This document shows positions 1-12,960 of a stretch of DNA of 64,000 bases, piece after piece. The notes under the pieces are model-generated. The model was given only the letters and a program-made list of their open reading frames with translations, searched no databases and had not been told where the DNA came from. Within the stretch, counting starts at the first letter, position 1. Every line of letters begins with the position of its first letter. This DNA comes from Psychrobium sp051201665 (GTDB taxonomy: Bacteria > Pseudomonadota > Gammaproteobacteria > Enterobacterales > Psychrobiaceae). The DNA lies in contig NZ_CP179210.1 of NCBI RefSeq assembly GCF_051201665.1, forward strand, positions 744,001-808,000, in the 5' to 3' direction. Made by a program: the position numbers and the translations under genes.

Positions 1-824
1 AGCCTAACGGTACGCGGTGCTAATTGATAATCATCGGTAACCTTTTGGATTAATTCATCAAGGTTAACTCGTGATGTCGGTTTGTCCTGCCAAACAGGTG
101 CTATAGTGGCGAATCCCGCATCTTTTAATAGCGCTTCGCCGTCTCCCTTATAAACAGTAATTGCGAAGGCTACTTGATAGATAATAACCAAGTTGAATAT
201 TAGGCCACTAATGGCGTACATAAGCGTGAACGGTAAACTAACAACCCCGACAACGTTGTGCATATCTAGTAACTGGCTACGCTTGTGGTTGCCGGCACGG
301 TACTGGAAAAAATTACTGAAAAACTTTCTCGCGTGGATAAATATGCCTGAAATTAGGGCGAATAAGAAAAATAAAGTAACAAAACCTAAAACATATTTTC
401 CTTGGGGGATATTGAGATCGTAATGGAGGTGATAAATAAACTCCGCTAGTTCAAACTGACCACCTTCACTAACTATTTCTCCAGAAACGGGATCGATATG
501 CACATAATCATAATGCGGCTCAACGGGGCGATTTTGAATATCAACAACAGCTTGAAAGTAACGATTTTCGGCAGAGGGTAAAACAAGTGTTATGTGCTCT
601 TTGGCATCATAATCTCGTCCTTTAAGCGCTATTTTCAGTGCTTTTTCGACGCTTATTTGCTCTCCTTGTGTTACCGGAAAATGAGGCTGCATTGACCAAT
701 TAGTGATTTCTTGACGAAATAGCGCGATAGAGCCTGCGAAAAAGATAATAAATAGTAAGCCAGAAAAAATAAGTCCCAACCAGCCGTGGGCTAGGGTTAA
801 TCGTTTGATAAATTCTTTATTCAT
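1..824 (-). CDS. PepSY-associated TM helix protein (3' end beyond window)
   Basis: Reading leftward from ATG 822-824 gives an open frame to base 1, about 274 codons with the C-terminus missing. The N-terminus is MNKEFIKRLTLAHGWLGL followed by a hydrophobic segment (about residues 15-33). A periplasmic-looking stretch of about 110 residues with PepSY character (VEKALKIAL, YDYVHIDPVSGEI) comes next, then TM helices around LGFVTLFFLFALISGIF and the motif LLDMHNVVGVVSLPF. This layout is that of PepSY_TM family inner-membrane proteins, often found with siderophore receptors and thought to help reduce or move iron. It is the third gene of a leftward set with the two small membrane genes to its right. 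The iron role is inference. Confidence 0.8.
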   Translation of the reverse strand, partial: MNKEFIKRLTLAHGWLGLIFSGLLFIIFFAGSIALFRQEITNWSMQPHFPVTQGEQISVEKALKIALKGRDYDAKEHITLVLPSAENRYFQAVVDIQNRPVEPHYDYVHIDPVSGEIVSEGGQFELAEFIYHLHYDLNIPQGKYVLGFVTLFFLFALISGIFIHARKFFSNFFQYRAGNHKRSQLLDMHNVVGVVSLPFTLMYAISGLIFNLVIIYQVAFAITVYKGDGEALLKDAGFATIAPVWQDKPTSRVNLDELIQKVTDDYQLAPRTVR

Positions 825-839
825 GTGATGTTTTCGCTG

Positions 840-1091
840 TTAGCTAAATAAGAAGAATGCATTGAACATTGCTGAGGGGATAAATAACGCTGTGCAACGT
901 TTTGCTGCTTGCTTAAACGAATCGCTGGCATAACACCAAACCATAATGCCAACCCACATAGGAAAAGAAAATAACAAGCCAATGAACAAGCGAGTATCGA
1001 CTTGTAAAGGCATTAGGAAGTTGAGATTAAGCATAAAAGAAATAGACAGTATGCATCCACCGACAATGGCTATTGCTGATTTGGACCACAT
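840..1091 (-). CDS. Small membrane protein, DUF3649-like
   Basis: 83 codons from ATG 1089-1091. I chose this start because GGAGGAGC lies just upstream on the minus strand and the upstream gene stops two bases before it; a longer frame to 1202 would run back through the neighbouring gene. The product has three hydrophobic segments (SAIAIVGGCILSISFML, FIGLLFSFPMWVGIMVWC and a C-terminal ALFIPSAMFNAFFLF). Length and arrangement resemble DUF3649 proteins that sit beside PepSY proteins in iron-uptake operons. Family assignment is from general resemblance only. Confidence 0.6.
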   Translation of the reverse strand: MWSKSAIAIVGGCILSISFMLNLNFLMPLQVDTRLFIGLLFSFPMWVGIMVWCYASDSFKQAAKRCTALFIPSAMFNAFFLFS

Positions 1092-1093
1092 GA

Positions 1094-1417
1094 TTAAGCT
1101 CCTCCAAATTGAGCGAATAAAACAACAAAAACTAAGCCGACAGCACTCACGCTTATGGGCTTTTGAGGCCAATGACCTGCCAATAGCGTAATGAGTATCC
1201 AATTAAATAACAGTGCGCCAATGCTAAATATAACTGACGTAACTGGCGCGTAAAATTGACTAAACAACATGCTGCTAAAGAATATGGCGCCAATTAGTAC
1301 AACCCATCCAATGACGGGTGAAAGCTTGTTTTTTAGCAAAGACTGTTTGTCATTGCTGAGATAACTACAAATTCCACCTACCCACATTAAAGTGAGCGCT
1401 AACCCTGTAATAAACAT
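1094..1417 (-). CDS. Small membrane protein, possibly DUF3325-like
   Basis: 107 codons, with four hydrophobic segments filling most of the protein (FITGLALTLMWVGGI, SPVIGWVVLIGAIFFSSML, VTSVIFSIGALLFNWILIT, SAVGLVFVVLFAQF). It is the first gene of the leftward PepSY set, and its TAA stop is almost fused to the start of the next gene. Position and topology match the DUF3325-type partner of DUF3649/PepSY operons, but no motif proves it. A Fur-like AT-rich sequence lies just upstream at 1427-1442, consistent with iron control. Confidence 0.5.
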   Translation of the reverse strand: MFITGLALTLMWVGGICSYLSNDKQSLLKNKLSPVIGWVVLIGAIFFSSMLFSQFYAPVTSVIFSIGALLFNWILITLLAGHWPQKPISVSAVGLVFVVLFAQFGGA

Positions 1418-1426
1418 AGTAGTGTT

Positions 1427-1442
1427 AATGATAATGATTTTT
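1427..1442. promoter_or_regulatory. Candidate Fur box upstream of PepSY operon
   Basis: AATGATAATGATTTTT lies about 10-25 bases before the first gene of the leftward PepSY operon. It contains the repeated NATAAT/GATAAT hexamers of Fur sites. The match is partial, so this is only a candidate. Confidence 0.35.
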
Positions 1443-1657
1443 GATTGCGAGTTATTTTAAGTGGTTGTTCAAATTAATACCAGTCTTTATTTGGGTTATT
1501 TGTATTCCCTCTCAGCTCGTGTGAATTTTTTTATGCGCAGTTGCGCGGTCTTGTTAGCGTAAATTGTGGGGTTAGTGCTATATATTTGAAAATTTATTGG
1601 TTAGAATGGGCGGCTTTTTTTAGCATTATTTTCAATTGCAGCGGTGAAGTTACCTAA

Positions 1658-2756
1658 ATGTTCGAAGTAAACCCGATTAAAAATAAAATTGACGATCTCC
1701 GTGGGCGTTCCAATATCCTACGTGACTACCTCGACTATGATCACAACAGTGAACGTCTTGTCGAAGTGTCCCGTGAATTAGAAGATTCGAGCTGTTTGGA
1801 ATGAACCTGAGCGTGCGCAAGCGTTGGGGAAAGAACGTTCAAGTCTTGAAGCTATCGTCAATACCATTGATTCAATGGAATCTGGACTCGAAGATGTCGA
1901 AGGATTACTGGAACTTGCAATTGAAGCAGAAGATCAAGAAACTTTTGATGAAGCTCAGTCAGAACTAAATGATTTAGAGCAACTGTTAGAAAAATTAGAA
2001 TTTCGTCGTATGTTTAGCGGTAAGAATGATGAAAATGATTGCTACATGGATATTCAATCAGGCTCAGGTGGTACCGAAGCTCAAGATTGGGCGGAAATGG
2101 TATTACGAATGTACCTGCGTTGGGGCGAAGCGAAAGGCTTTAAAGTTGAGCTGGTTGAAGTAACTGCTGGTGATGTTGCAGGCATTAAAGGTGCAACAAT
2201 CAAATTTGCTGGTGAATTTGCTCACGGTTGGCTCCGCACAGAAAGCGGCGTTCATCGTTTAGTACGCAAATCGCCATTCGATTCAAGCTCTCGTCGCCAT
2301 ACATCATTTTGCTCAGCGTTTGTTTATCCTGAAATTGATGATGATATTGAAATCGATATTAATCCAGCAGATCTTCGCGTTGATACTTATCGCGCATCAG
2401 GCGCAGGTGGGCAGCACGTTAATAAAACAGATTCAGCGATTCGTATTACTCACTTACCGACGAACACCGTTGTTCAGTGTCAAAGTGACCGCTCGCAACA
2501 TAAAAACCGTGCGTCAGCGATGAAGCAGCTAAAAGCTAAGTTATACGAATTAGAAATTGATAAGCAGAACGAAGACAAACAGGTCCTAGAAGACGGTAAA
2601 GCCGATATCGGTTGGGGCAGCCAAATTCGCTCTTACGTATTAGATGCATCACGTATTAAAGATTTAAGAACAGGCATTGAAAGCTCTAATACTGGATCTG
2701 TACTTGACGGCAACCTAGATAAATTCATCGAAGCCAGCCTCAAACAAGGCTTGTAA
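1658..2756 (+). CDS. prfB: Peptide chain release factor 2, frame interrupted
   Basis: RF2 recognises UGA/UAA and triggers peptide release. The start is ATG 1658 (MFEVNPIKNKIDDLRG). Frame 0 runs to TGA 1802-1804; the rest of the protein (VWNEPERAQALGKERSS onwards) continues in the +1 frame to 2756. It contains the SPF motif (SPFDSSSRRH) and the GGQ motif (GAGGQHVN). The junction by homology is near 1793, where one extra T gives AGC-TGT-TTG-GAA-TGA instead of AGC-GTT-TGG-AAT-GAA. At the classical autoregulatory slip site (CTT-TGA-C in E. coli) this gene reads TAC-CTC-GAC with no stop, and no AGGGGG-like element precedes the TGA at 1802. The break is therefore more likely a one-base indel or assembly error than programmed recoding. 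prfB-lysS order is as in E. coli. Confidence 0.92.
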
Positions 2757-2829
2757 AAATTATAATTGATTAATGCATACGCGTTAATCTCCAAATATTA
2801 AATGTGTTAATAACAGGAATCCACTTACC

Positions 2830-4350
2830 ATGAGTGAGCAAAATAACGTAAACAACGAAGAAGAAGTTGTAGACATTAACGAATTAGTGGCACTGCGCCG
2901 TGAAAAGCTAAATGCATTGCGCGAAGCTGGCCAAGCTTTCCCCAATGATTTTCGTCGTAAAGATATTTCAGATGATATTCACATTGCTCATGGTGGTAAG
3001 GAAAAGGAAGAACTTGAAGAGCAAGCGATTGAAGTTGCAGTAGCAGGTCGCATGATGACTCGTCGTATCATGGGTAAGGCAGCATTTGCCACTATCCAAG
3101 ATATGGGTTCACGCATACAGGTGTATGTTGCACGTGATCTACTACCGGAAGGTTTCTATAACACGCAGTTTAAAAAGTGGGATTTAGGCGACATCATTGC
3201 GGCTAAAGGTACTTTGTTCAAAACTAAAACTGGCGAATTATCTATTCGTTGTACTGAAGTACGCTTAATGACGAAAGCATTACGTCCATTACCTGACAAA
3301 TATCACGGTTTGTCAGACCAAGAAACGTGCTACCGTCAACGCTACCTTGATCTAATCGCTAATGAAAAGTCACGTGAAGTATTTAAAACACGTTCTAAAG
3401 TTGTTGCGTTCATTCGTAATTACTTATCAGCGAAAAACTTCATGGAAGTTGAAACGCCAATGATGCAAGTGATCCCTGGCGGTGCAACTGCTCGTCCATT
3501 CAAAACACATCACAATGCATTAGATATGGATATGTATTTACGTATCGCGCCAGAGCTAAACTTAAAACGCTTAGTGGTTGGCGGTTTTGAAAACGTATTT
3601 GAAATTAACCGTAGTTTCCGTAATGAAGGTTTATCGACACGTCATAATCCTGAGTTCACGATGCTTGAATTCTACTGGGGTTATGCTGATTACCAAATGC
3701 TAATGGACTTGACCGAAGATATGCTTCGTGAATTAGCATTAGACGTTAAAGGGACATCACAAATTCATTATCAAGGTAATGATTTTGACTTTGGTAAACC
3801 GTTTGAGCGTCTAACTGTTGTTGAAGCTATTTTAAAATACACACCAGGCACTACTGTTGAACAAGTTAACGACATGGAACAAGCTACTAAGATTGCTAAA
3901 GACTTAGGTATCCAAGTTAAAGACAATTGGGGCCTTGGTAAGATTCAAATCGAAATCTTTGAAGAAACAGGTGAGCATCAATTAATGCAGCCTACATTCA
4001 TCACTGAATATCCAGCAGAAGTTTCGCCACTTGCACGACGTAATGATGATAACCCGTTCATTACAGACCGTTTTGAATTTTTCGTTGGCGGCCGTGAAAT
4101 TGCTAATGGCTTCTCAGAGTTAAATGATTCAGAAGATCAAGATCAACGTTTCCTTGAGCAAGTTGCACAAAAAGATGCTGGTGATGATGAAGCAATGTTC
4201 TATGACGGTGATTACATCACTGCATTAGAGTATGGCTTGCCACCAACAGCAGGTGAAGGCATCGGTATCGATCGTTTAGTTATGCTATACACCGATTCAC
4301 CATCTATCCGTGACGTTTTACTATTTCCACATATGCGTCCAGAAGCATAA
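2830..4350 (+). CDS. lysS: Lysyl-tRNA synthetase, class II
   Basis: 506 residues, the usual length of bacterial LysS. An N-terminal OB-fold anticodon-binding domain (about residues 60-170; VAGRMMTRRIMGKAAFATIQDMGSR) precedes the class II catalytic core. Motif 2 is seen at FRNEGLSTRHNPEFTMLEFYW and motif 3 at GEGIGIDRLVML near the C-terminus. The enzyme charges tRNA-Lys with lysine using ATP in the cytoplasm. The start has AGGAAT upstream. It lies 73 bases after prfB, probably in one transcript, and is followed by a clear terminator. Confidence 0.97.
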   Translation: MSEQNNVNNEEEVVDINELVALRREKLNALREAGQAFPNDFRRKDISDDIHIAHGGKEKEELEEQAIEVAVAGRMMTRRIMGKAAFATIQDMGSRIQVYVARDLLPEGFYNTQFKKWDLGDIIAAKGTLFKTKTGELSIRCTEVRLMTKALRPLPDKYHGLSDQETCYRQRYLDLIANEKSREVFKTRSKVVAFIRNYLSAKNFMEVETPMMQVIPGGATARPFKTHHNALDMDMYLRIAPELNLKRLVVGGFENVFEINRSFRNEGLSTRHNPEFTMLEFYWGYADYQMLMDLTEDMLRELALDVKGTSQIHYQGNDFDFGKPFERLTVVEAILKYTPGTTVEQVNDMEQATKIAKDLGIQVKDNWGLGKIQIEIFEETGEHQLMQPTFITEYPAEVSPLARRNDDNPFITDRFEFFVGGREIANGFSELNDSEDQDQRFLEQVAQKDAGDDEAMFYDGDYITALEYGLPPTAGEGIGIDRLVMLYTDSPSIRDVLLFPHMRPEA

Positions 4351-4370
4351 GTGAAGTAATATCAATTAAA

Positions 4371-4403
4371 ACAAACCCTGCAATTGCAGGGTTTGTTGTT
4401 TTT
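4371..4403 (+). terminator. Rho-independent terminator after lysS
   Basis: The perfect inverted repeat AACAAACCCTGCA / TGCAGGGTTTGTT, with only AT between the arms, is followed by a T-run. Confidence 0.85.
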
Positions 4404-4431
4404 AACGCGTGATAAATGAAAAAGGGAAATG

Positions 4432-4659
4432 ATGAGTGATTATCAAATAACGACTGAAGAAGTTTATGGTGGTTTTGATTTGGTGATTAAAGGAGTAAAG
4501 CACCAAGTTACGCTATTTATTCAAGATAAAGCACAAGCCACAATGATTGGTGAGCGGATTATCACCATTGCCAAACAACAAAACATCGATATTAATAGTG
4601 CTGCAGCAATCTTTAATCAGGGCATGGGAATGTTTGCACAAGATAAAATACCAAATTAG
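4432..4659 (+). CDS. Small conserved-looking cytoplasmic protein, unknown function
   Basis: 75 codons from the second of two adjacent ATGs (4429 and 4432). AAGGGAA is at better spacing for 4432. There is no signal peptide or TM helix. The protein begins with a short beta-like region (YQITTEEVYGGFDLVIKGVKHQVTLFI), then mixed helices. It is not recognised. It lies between the lysS terminator and the rRNA promoters, with about 75 bases to P1, and looks monocistronic. Confidence 0.55.
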   Translation: MSDYQITTEEVYGGFDLVIKGVKHQVTLFIQDKAQATMIGERIITIAKQQNIDINSAAAIFNQGMGMFAQDKIPN

Positions 4660-4731
4660 CGTGCTTTGAATCACATAAAAACGGATTTTTGTATCATTAA
4701 TAACCGATCAAAATAAAAGATTAAAAAAGCC

Positions 4732-4760
4732 CTTGCCAAGTTCGATGGGATCTCTATAAT
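4732..4760 (+). promoter_or_regulatory. rRNA operon promoter P1
   Basis: CTTGCC (4732-4737) and TATAAT (4755-4760) are separated by 17 bases. GCGC follows directly after the -10, a GC-rich discriminator typical of stringently controlled rrn promoters. AT-rich sequence upstream (4700-4730) could act as an UP element. Confidence 0.8.
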
Positions 4761-4889
4761 GCGCATCCACTGACACGGGGAAGCACTGATAGAGCATCTT
4801 TTAACGAAGAGCTAAGAAGCAGCGCTGATACGGGTTAGGAAGAAAAACAACGCTTTAAATTATCTTTAAAAATTATTTAAAATTAGTTG

Positions 4890-4917
4890 TTGACTTCAAA
4901 AAGGAATGACGTAAGAT
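4890..4917 (+). promoter_or_regulatory. rRNA operon promoter P2
   Basis: TTGACT (4890-4895) and TAAGAT (4912-4917) are spaced by 16 bases, with an AT-rich stretch upstream. The downstream ACGCATCC resembles the sequence just after the P1 -10. Confidence 0.65.
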
Positions 4918-4991
4918 ACGCATCCCTAACGCAACGAGCCACACGGTTTGAAGCGTAACTCCTTACTACTTTAAGTAAGTCGAGTTGAAAC

Positions 4992-5002
4992 GTTCTTTAA
5001 CA
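4992..5002 (+). promoter_or_regulatory. boxA antitermination site, rRNA leader
   Basis: GTTCTTTAACA closely matches the boxA consensus TGCTCTTTAACA, bound by NusB/S10 for rRNA antitermination. A second copy lies in the 16S-23S spacer. The remaining leader, to about 5206, holds no gene that I can see. Confidence 0.7.
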
Positions 5003-5206
5003 ATAAGTATTCAAATAAACTGTGTGGGCATTTTTAAGACTTAGCTAACATTTGATTATTAATCAAATGTTCTAGGCTAAATCGGTTAAGTATCAAAAAA
5101 TACTTAATGAAGATGTTCACACCAAGTAAGAAATTACTTGATATGACAGTAAATTCATTGAGTCGTTTCTTATGTAAAAGTAGGGAACGTTAAACAGTTA
5201 AACTTT

Positions 5207-6753
<1,547 letters not shown>

Positions 6754-6984
6754 CAGACAAAAATAAAACAGGTTTTTAGGTAATTAATCTAAAAATACAG
6801 TTTTATTCAGGTCGTCACTAGTGATGACCAATCATTCGATACTTTTCTTTAAGTGTCCACACAGATTATTTGAATACACTAGCATGTTGATGAAAAGCGA
6901 TAATAAATCTCTTTTATAGAATCAACATTGTCTGAAACGACAAAGTTAAGCAACATTGCTTACCTTTGTCTTTTTAATAAAGAC

Positions 6985-6996
6985 TGCTCTTTAACA
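6985..6996 (+). promoter_or_regulatory. boxA antitermination site, spacer
   Basis: TGCTCTTTAACA is an exact match to the boxA consensus ahead of the 23S gene. Confidence 0.8.
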
Positions 6997-7287
6997 ATTT
7001 GGAAAGCTGATAAATTCAAAAATAGAATTTAGATTATTGTGTAAACAATAATTTTTATTCGAAGTTCTTAAGTAATTAGTGAATGCTAATTACGAACACA
7101 ACAAGTGTTCTTGGATATTTTTGAGGCGAAAATGATTTACGAAGCTAATAATCTAAAAATAAATACTTAATTTATTTTTCAGGATAATTAGAAGAATAAT
7201 GATAAAACTAGACATAGCAGACATTGGTCTGTGAAATCGAAAACATTAGTTGTTTTAATTAACACATCTAACGTATTGCGCAGATAA

Positions 7288-7384
7288 TTTTTTCTAATGC
7301 AAGGCGGACGAGGAGTGAGGGAAGGCGTGTAACGTGTTACATAACTGACCGAATGACGAAGTCCAACGGCGCAGTAGAAAAAAG
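7288..7384. repeat. GC-richer insert-like block in ITS with imperfect terminal inverted repeats
   Basis: The block is bounded by TTTTTTCTAATGCA on the left and GCGCAGTAGAAAAAA on the right, imperfect inverted copies of each other. Its interior (GGCGGACGAGGAGTGAGGG) is clearly more GC-rich than the AT-rich spacer around it. It looks like a small inserted repeat, but a single copy cannot prove that. Confidence 0.35.
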
Positions 7385-7413
7385 AATCAAGCAAGACACA
7401 TTAGGTGTTGTAT

Positions 7414-10307
<2,894 letters not shown>

Positions 10308-10525
10308 ACAACACCTAATGTGTTTTACATGAGCATCTTAAAAATAGATACTAAATCTATTTTTCAAGAGATGTTCTAGTCTCAGAAATATCCAACAAAG
10401 AACGCTTGTTGTGTTTAAGAAGATTTTTGAAAGCTTTCCAAATTTAGTGGTTGTGTTCGCTGTAACACATCGCTCTTTGCCATCCATGGCACCGCGATGT
10501 TAGTGAATTCATTCACGTAAAATTA

Positions 10526-10643
10526 GTTTGGTAACCATAGCAAATTGGTCCCACCTGATCCCATTCCGAACTCAGTAGTGAAACGATTTAGCGCCGATGG
10601 TAGTGTGGGGCTTCCCCATGTGAGAGTAGGACATTGCCAAACA
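10526..10643 (+). rRNA. rrf: 5S ribosomal RNA
   Basis: About 118 nt. The 5' TTTGGTAACC pairs with the 3' GCCAAAC region. Core motifs GGTCCCACCTGATCCCATTC, CGAACTCAGTAGTGAAAC and GATGGTAGTGTGGGG are present. The 23S-5S spacer (10308-10525) has no tRNA; it contains a long hairpin around ACATCGC..GCGATGT and the small palindrome GTGAATTCATTCAC. Confidence 0.95.
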
Positions 10644-10656
10644 CCTATTTAGTCGA

Positions 10657-10688
10657 GAGGCCCCGTGTAGAAATACACGGGGCCTTTT
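10657..10688 (+). terminator. rRNA operon terminator
   Basis: AGGCCCCGTGTA / TACACGGGGCCT with a GAAA loop is followed by TTT. The same hairpin recurs downstream at 10971-10994 plus 12755-12772, where IS1634 splits it. Confidence 0.9.
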
Positions 10689-10719
10689 GCATTTTACGCG
10701 TTTATAATTGTTTCTATCG

Positions 10720-10937
10720 CTGTGGCTTCATCGCACTGACGGGGCCTCACGCCTAAAGCGCTACCGCGCAGTCCTGCTCCCGACGCTCACCCGCTGCTTC
10801 GCAGGGATTCATTCGCTACATCCATGTAGCTCACCCTTCGGGCAGCTTACGCTGTGCAAAATGGCTTTCCTGCCATTTTGTCCCCAACTTGCTTTCGCCT
10901 TGTTGCGTCGAACGCTGTTCGACGGACTGCGGCTCAA
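10720..10937. repeat. 218-bp GC-rich repeat R, copy 1, fused to a 5S 3' end
   Basis: The block runs from CTGTGGCTTCATCG to CGGACTGCGGCTCAA. It recurs nearly identically, with the same length (101 + 117 bp), at 12961-13061/15015-15131. It is rich in palindromes (GCTACATCCATGTAGC; AAAATGGctttcCTGCCATTTT) and more GC-rich than the chromosome. I see no credible coding frame. Its right edge joins exactly to the last bases of a 5S gene. Confidence 0.8.
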
Positions 10938-10994
10938 GAGAGTAGGACATTGCCAAACACCTATTTAGTCGAGAGGCCCCGTGTAGAAATACAC
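10938..10994 (+). repeat. Duplicated 5S 3' end and terminator, copy 2 (left part)
   Basis: GAGAGTAGGACATTGCCAAA and the bases that follow repeat the 5S tail and terminator of 10622-10678. The copy is cut by IS1634 inside the terminator stem and resumes at 12755 with ATACACGGGGCC. The upstream 5S body is missing, so this is not a functional 5S gene. Confidence 0.85.
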
Positions 10995-12754
10995 CACACA
11001 TTGATCAGACCCCTAGGTCACTTTTTTGATTTTGTATAAGTGCATGGCATGCCCACCAATAAGGTTTACTATCTTTTGCCTGAGTTCGGTCAGGCCATCT
11101 AAGTAGGTTTGATCGTAAATATAATCATCACCTTGTTGAAGTAAATTGATACCATCAAAACACTGAAACACCCAGCGCAATGTGGGGGCGGCCGTTTCTT
11201 GATTTATTTGGTTTGGAATTGTCGCTTCAACTTTTTTCATATTCGCTCGCATTCGTCGTTGTGCAATAGAATATACAAGTAATGACAATGTCATTACCAT
11301 CAACAGAGCATCGATTCTGCTTGGCTTTTTTATAAATAACGAAGAGACAAAAAACAAGGGATCTTTTAAAAATCTAAAGCCTCTCTCAACTTCCGATTGC
11401 GCCTTGTAATGTTTTAATATTTCTTCAGGTGAAAGTTCTTCTTCATCAATATTTGTTGCTAGAATGAAGCAAGATTTTTGCTCAACAGCCTGCTTGATTG
11501 CGATCGTGTTTTCTTCAATTTCAGCGTTTACTTGCCACTCTATACGCTTAACTTCAGCATCCTTTTTCGGGCGGCCTTTACCTTCATAAACTTTATGCTC
11601 TATATATTGAGTGTCGCTTATTTGATGATATTTCAGTTTTTTTCCTATTTTATCCGCTGCTCGTTGCGCATCAGTTTTACAAGCAAAGCGTTGCGCTTGT
11701 AGATGAAACAGCTCTTTTTCTACCTTAACTTTTGCTCGTTCAACTTGCCGTGTGATCGTTTTAGCAGCTCGATGATTAGCGGCACTTGAGTAAATCACAA
11801 TCCATCGCTGCTTGATCCCCATATGCTCGACTTTTTTGACAACATATTGATAGTTAGCATTTATTTTCACCCATTGTTCGTCAGCTATTGATTCTGCGAT
11901 TAATTCTTTCTCTAGCGCTATCGTTGAAGGAATAAGCGTGAGAAATTTTACCAGAGATAAAAATTCGGCATTAGCCTTATGATAAAGCTTACAGTCGGCC
12001 ACAAGATATTTAGGCGCTGCGCTTTTTTTGAATTCGCTAACAAGTGCTTTGCTCCTTGCCTTAAAAATAGCGGTATCAGCACTATTGCCATCCCAGTTTT
12101 TACAGGCGAGAGGAACGCCACCATCTTGACTGACAATGATTTCTTGTACCACTTGCTTTAAATCAGGGCGGTGAGCTTTACTGTAACCATGAGTGATTTT
12201 AATAACATTGTCATCACTGTCTTCATCGTCAAAAGCGTATTCTCCCGTTAAAGAATGGCTGGTTGTATCGAGTGAGTTAAATTTTTTGTCTACACTTTCT
12301 AGCTCGCAAGCTTGCTGAGACACCAGTGAAAATAGACTTTCGCAGCCAAAATCAAAACACTGGTCTAGTGTGCGGCCTAATTTGTGACGATTAAAGTGCT
12401 CGGCTTTTACACCTTCTCGAAATAAATGCTCAAGCGGTAAGTTAGTAAAAAATTGGGGACTGAGAGATAAAGGGCGGTTTGCAAAACCAAGTCCATTCAT
12501 AATCATGCCTTTAACCGCTTCACCAGGTGTAATTTCTTGCTTTTCATCCTGAGGTAAATATTGATCCAATAAGGGGACTATTTGTAAGTCTTCAATTACA
12601 CCTGCGACTATGCCGTGATGATCTAACCGTTTGATTTTTAAATTCATATATACCTCAAAGTTGAGGCGGTATTATATCAAATAGCCGAAAAATCAGTAAC
12701 AAATTATCGGTTAAATTAAATCCAAATTTTTGATTTTGCTCTGATCAATGTCTG
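10995..12754 (-). mobile_element. IS1634-family insertion sequence
   Basis: 1760 bp. The ends are CACACATTGATCAGAC (left) and, reversed, CAGACATTGATCAGAG (right), matching at 14 of 16 positions. A 6-bp direct repeat ATACAC flanks it (10989-10994 and 12755-12760). It carries one transposase gene. The target is the second copy of the rRNA terminator, so removing the element and one repeat restores an intact terminator. Confidence 0.93.
11013..12647 (-). CDS. IS1634-family transposase
   Basis: 544 residues, intact. The N-terminus (MNLKIKRLDHHGIVAGVIEDLQI) is of the DUF4277 type found at the start of IS1634 transposases. A DDE-type core follows, with LDTTSHSLTGEY, a YLVADCKLYHKAN segment and the C-terminal YKAQSEVERGFRFLKDP motif supplying the acidic residue. 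It catalyses cut-and-paste movement of the surrounding element. Intact frame, matching ends and intact target duplication suggest a recent insertion. Confidence 0.92.
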   Translation of the reverse strand: MNLKIKRLDHHGIVAGVIEDLQIVPLLDQYLPQDEKQEITPGEAVKGMIMNGLGFANRPLSLSPQFFTNLPLEHLFREGVKAEHFNRHKLGRTLDQCFDFGCESLFSLVSQQACELESVDKKFNSLDTTSHSLTGEYAFDDEDSDDNVIKITHGYSKAHRPDLKQVVQEIIVSQDGGVPLACKNWDGNSADTAIFKARSKALVSEFKKSAAPKYLVADCKLYHKANAEFLSLVKFLTLIPSTIALEKELIAESIADEQWVKINANYQYVVKKVEHMGIKQRWIVIYSSAANHRAAKTITRQVERAKVKVEKELFHLQAQRFACKTDAQRAADKIGKKLKYHQISDTQYIEHKVYEGKGRPKKDAEVKRIEWQVNAEIEENTIAIKQAVEQKSCFILATNIDEEELSPEEILKHYKAQSEVERGFRFLKDPLFFVSSLFIKKPSRIDALLMVMTLSLLVYSIAQRRMRANMKKVEATIPNQINQETAAPTLRWVFQCFDGINLLQQGDDYIYDQTYLDGLTELRQKIVNLIGGHAMHLYKIKKVT

Positions 12755-12780
12755 ATACACGGGGCCTTTTGCATTTTACT
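12755..12780 (+). repeat. Duplicated rRNA terminator, right part after IS1634
   Basis: ATACACGGGGCCTTTTGCAT continues the terminator copy interrupted at 10994. The similarity to the primary terminator ends about 12780, shortly before MITE copy A. Confidence 0.8.
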
Positions 12781-12800
12781 ACTTTGAATTTTACCTATTA

Positions 12801-12957
12801 TACCAATTGCATTAAGTAAGTGATCTTGTTGTGCGTAGAGAAAATCAGCTAAAACAAGGCGCTCGATTGACTAATAGCTGGCTATTAGGATTGAGAGCAA
12901 CGCCATTTTAGTTAATTTTAACAAGTACAAGTGGGCAAATATTTAATGCAATTGGTA
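12801..12957 (+). mobile_element. MITE, TACCAATTGCATTAA family, copy A
   Basis: 157 bp with terminal inverted repeats TACCAATTGCATTAA / TTAATGCAATTGGTA, flanked by the 3-bp direct repeat TTA (12798-12800 and 12958-12960). No gene is inside. Three further copies are in this window. The sequence between the ends is almost identical to copies B and C. Confidence 0.88.
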
Positions 12958-12960
12958 TTA

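Larger units (their letters stand above)
6754..7413 (+). other. 16S-23S spacer without tRNA gene
   Basis: This 660-base spacer shows no tRNA-Ile, tRNA-Ala or tRNA-Glu: I find no GGTTCRANYC T-loop or cloverleaf. It contains a boxA at 6985-6996 and a GC-richer insert-like block at about 7288-7384. Its last 25 bases (ACACATTAGGTGTTGTATGA and on) pair with bases just after 23S at 10297-10322, forming the usual RNase III processing stalk. Confidence 0.75.

Noticed and set aside
1658..1810. Programmed +1 frameshift of prfB at TGA 1802
   Set aside because: No slippery codon and no Shine-Dalgarno-like stimulator; the classical site 70 bases earlier is intact in frame without TGA. A one-base indel or sequence error is simpler.
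6754..7413. tRNA gene in the rRNA spacer
   Set aside because: No T-loop, anticodon stem or CCA end could be assembled by eye.
10708..11039. Open frames in repeat R
   Set aside because: Frames recur only because R is duplicated; composition and palindromes argue for non-coding DNA.
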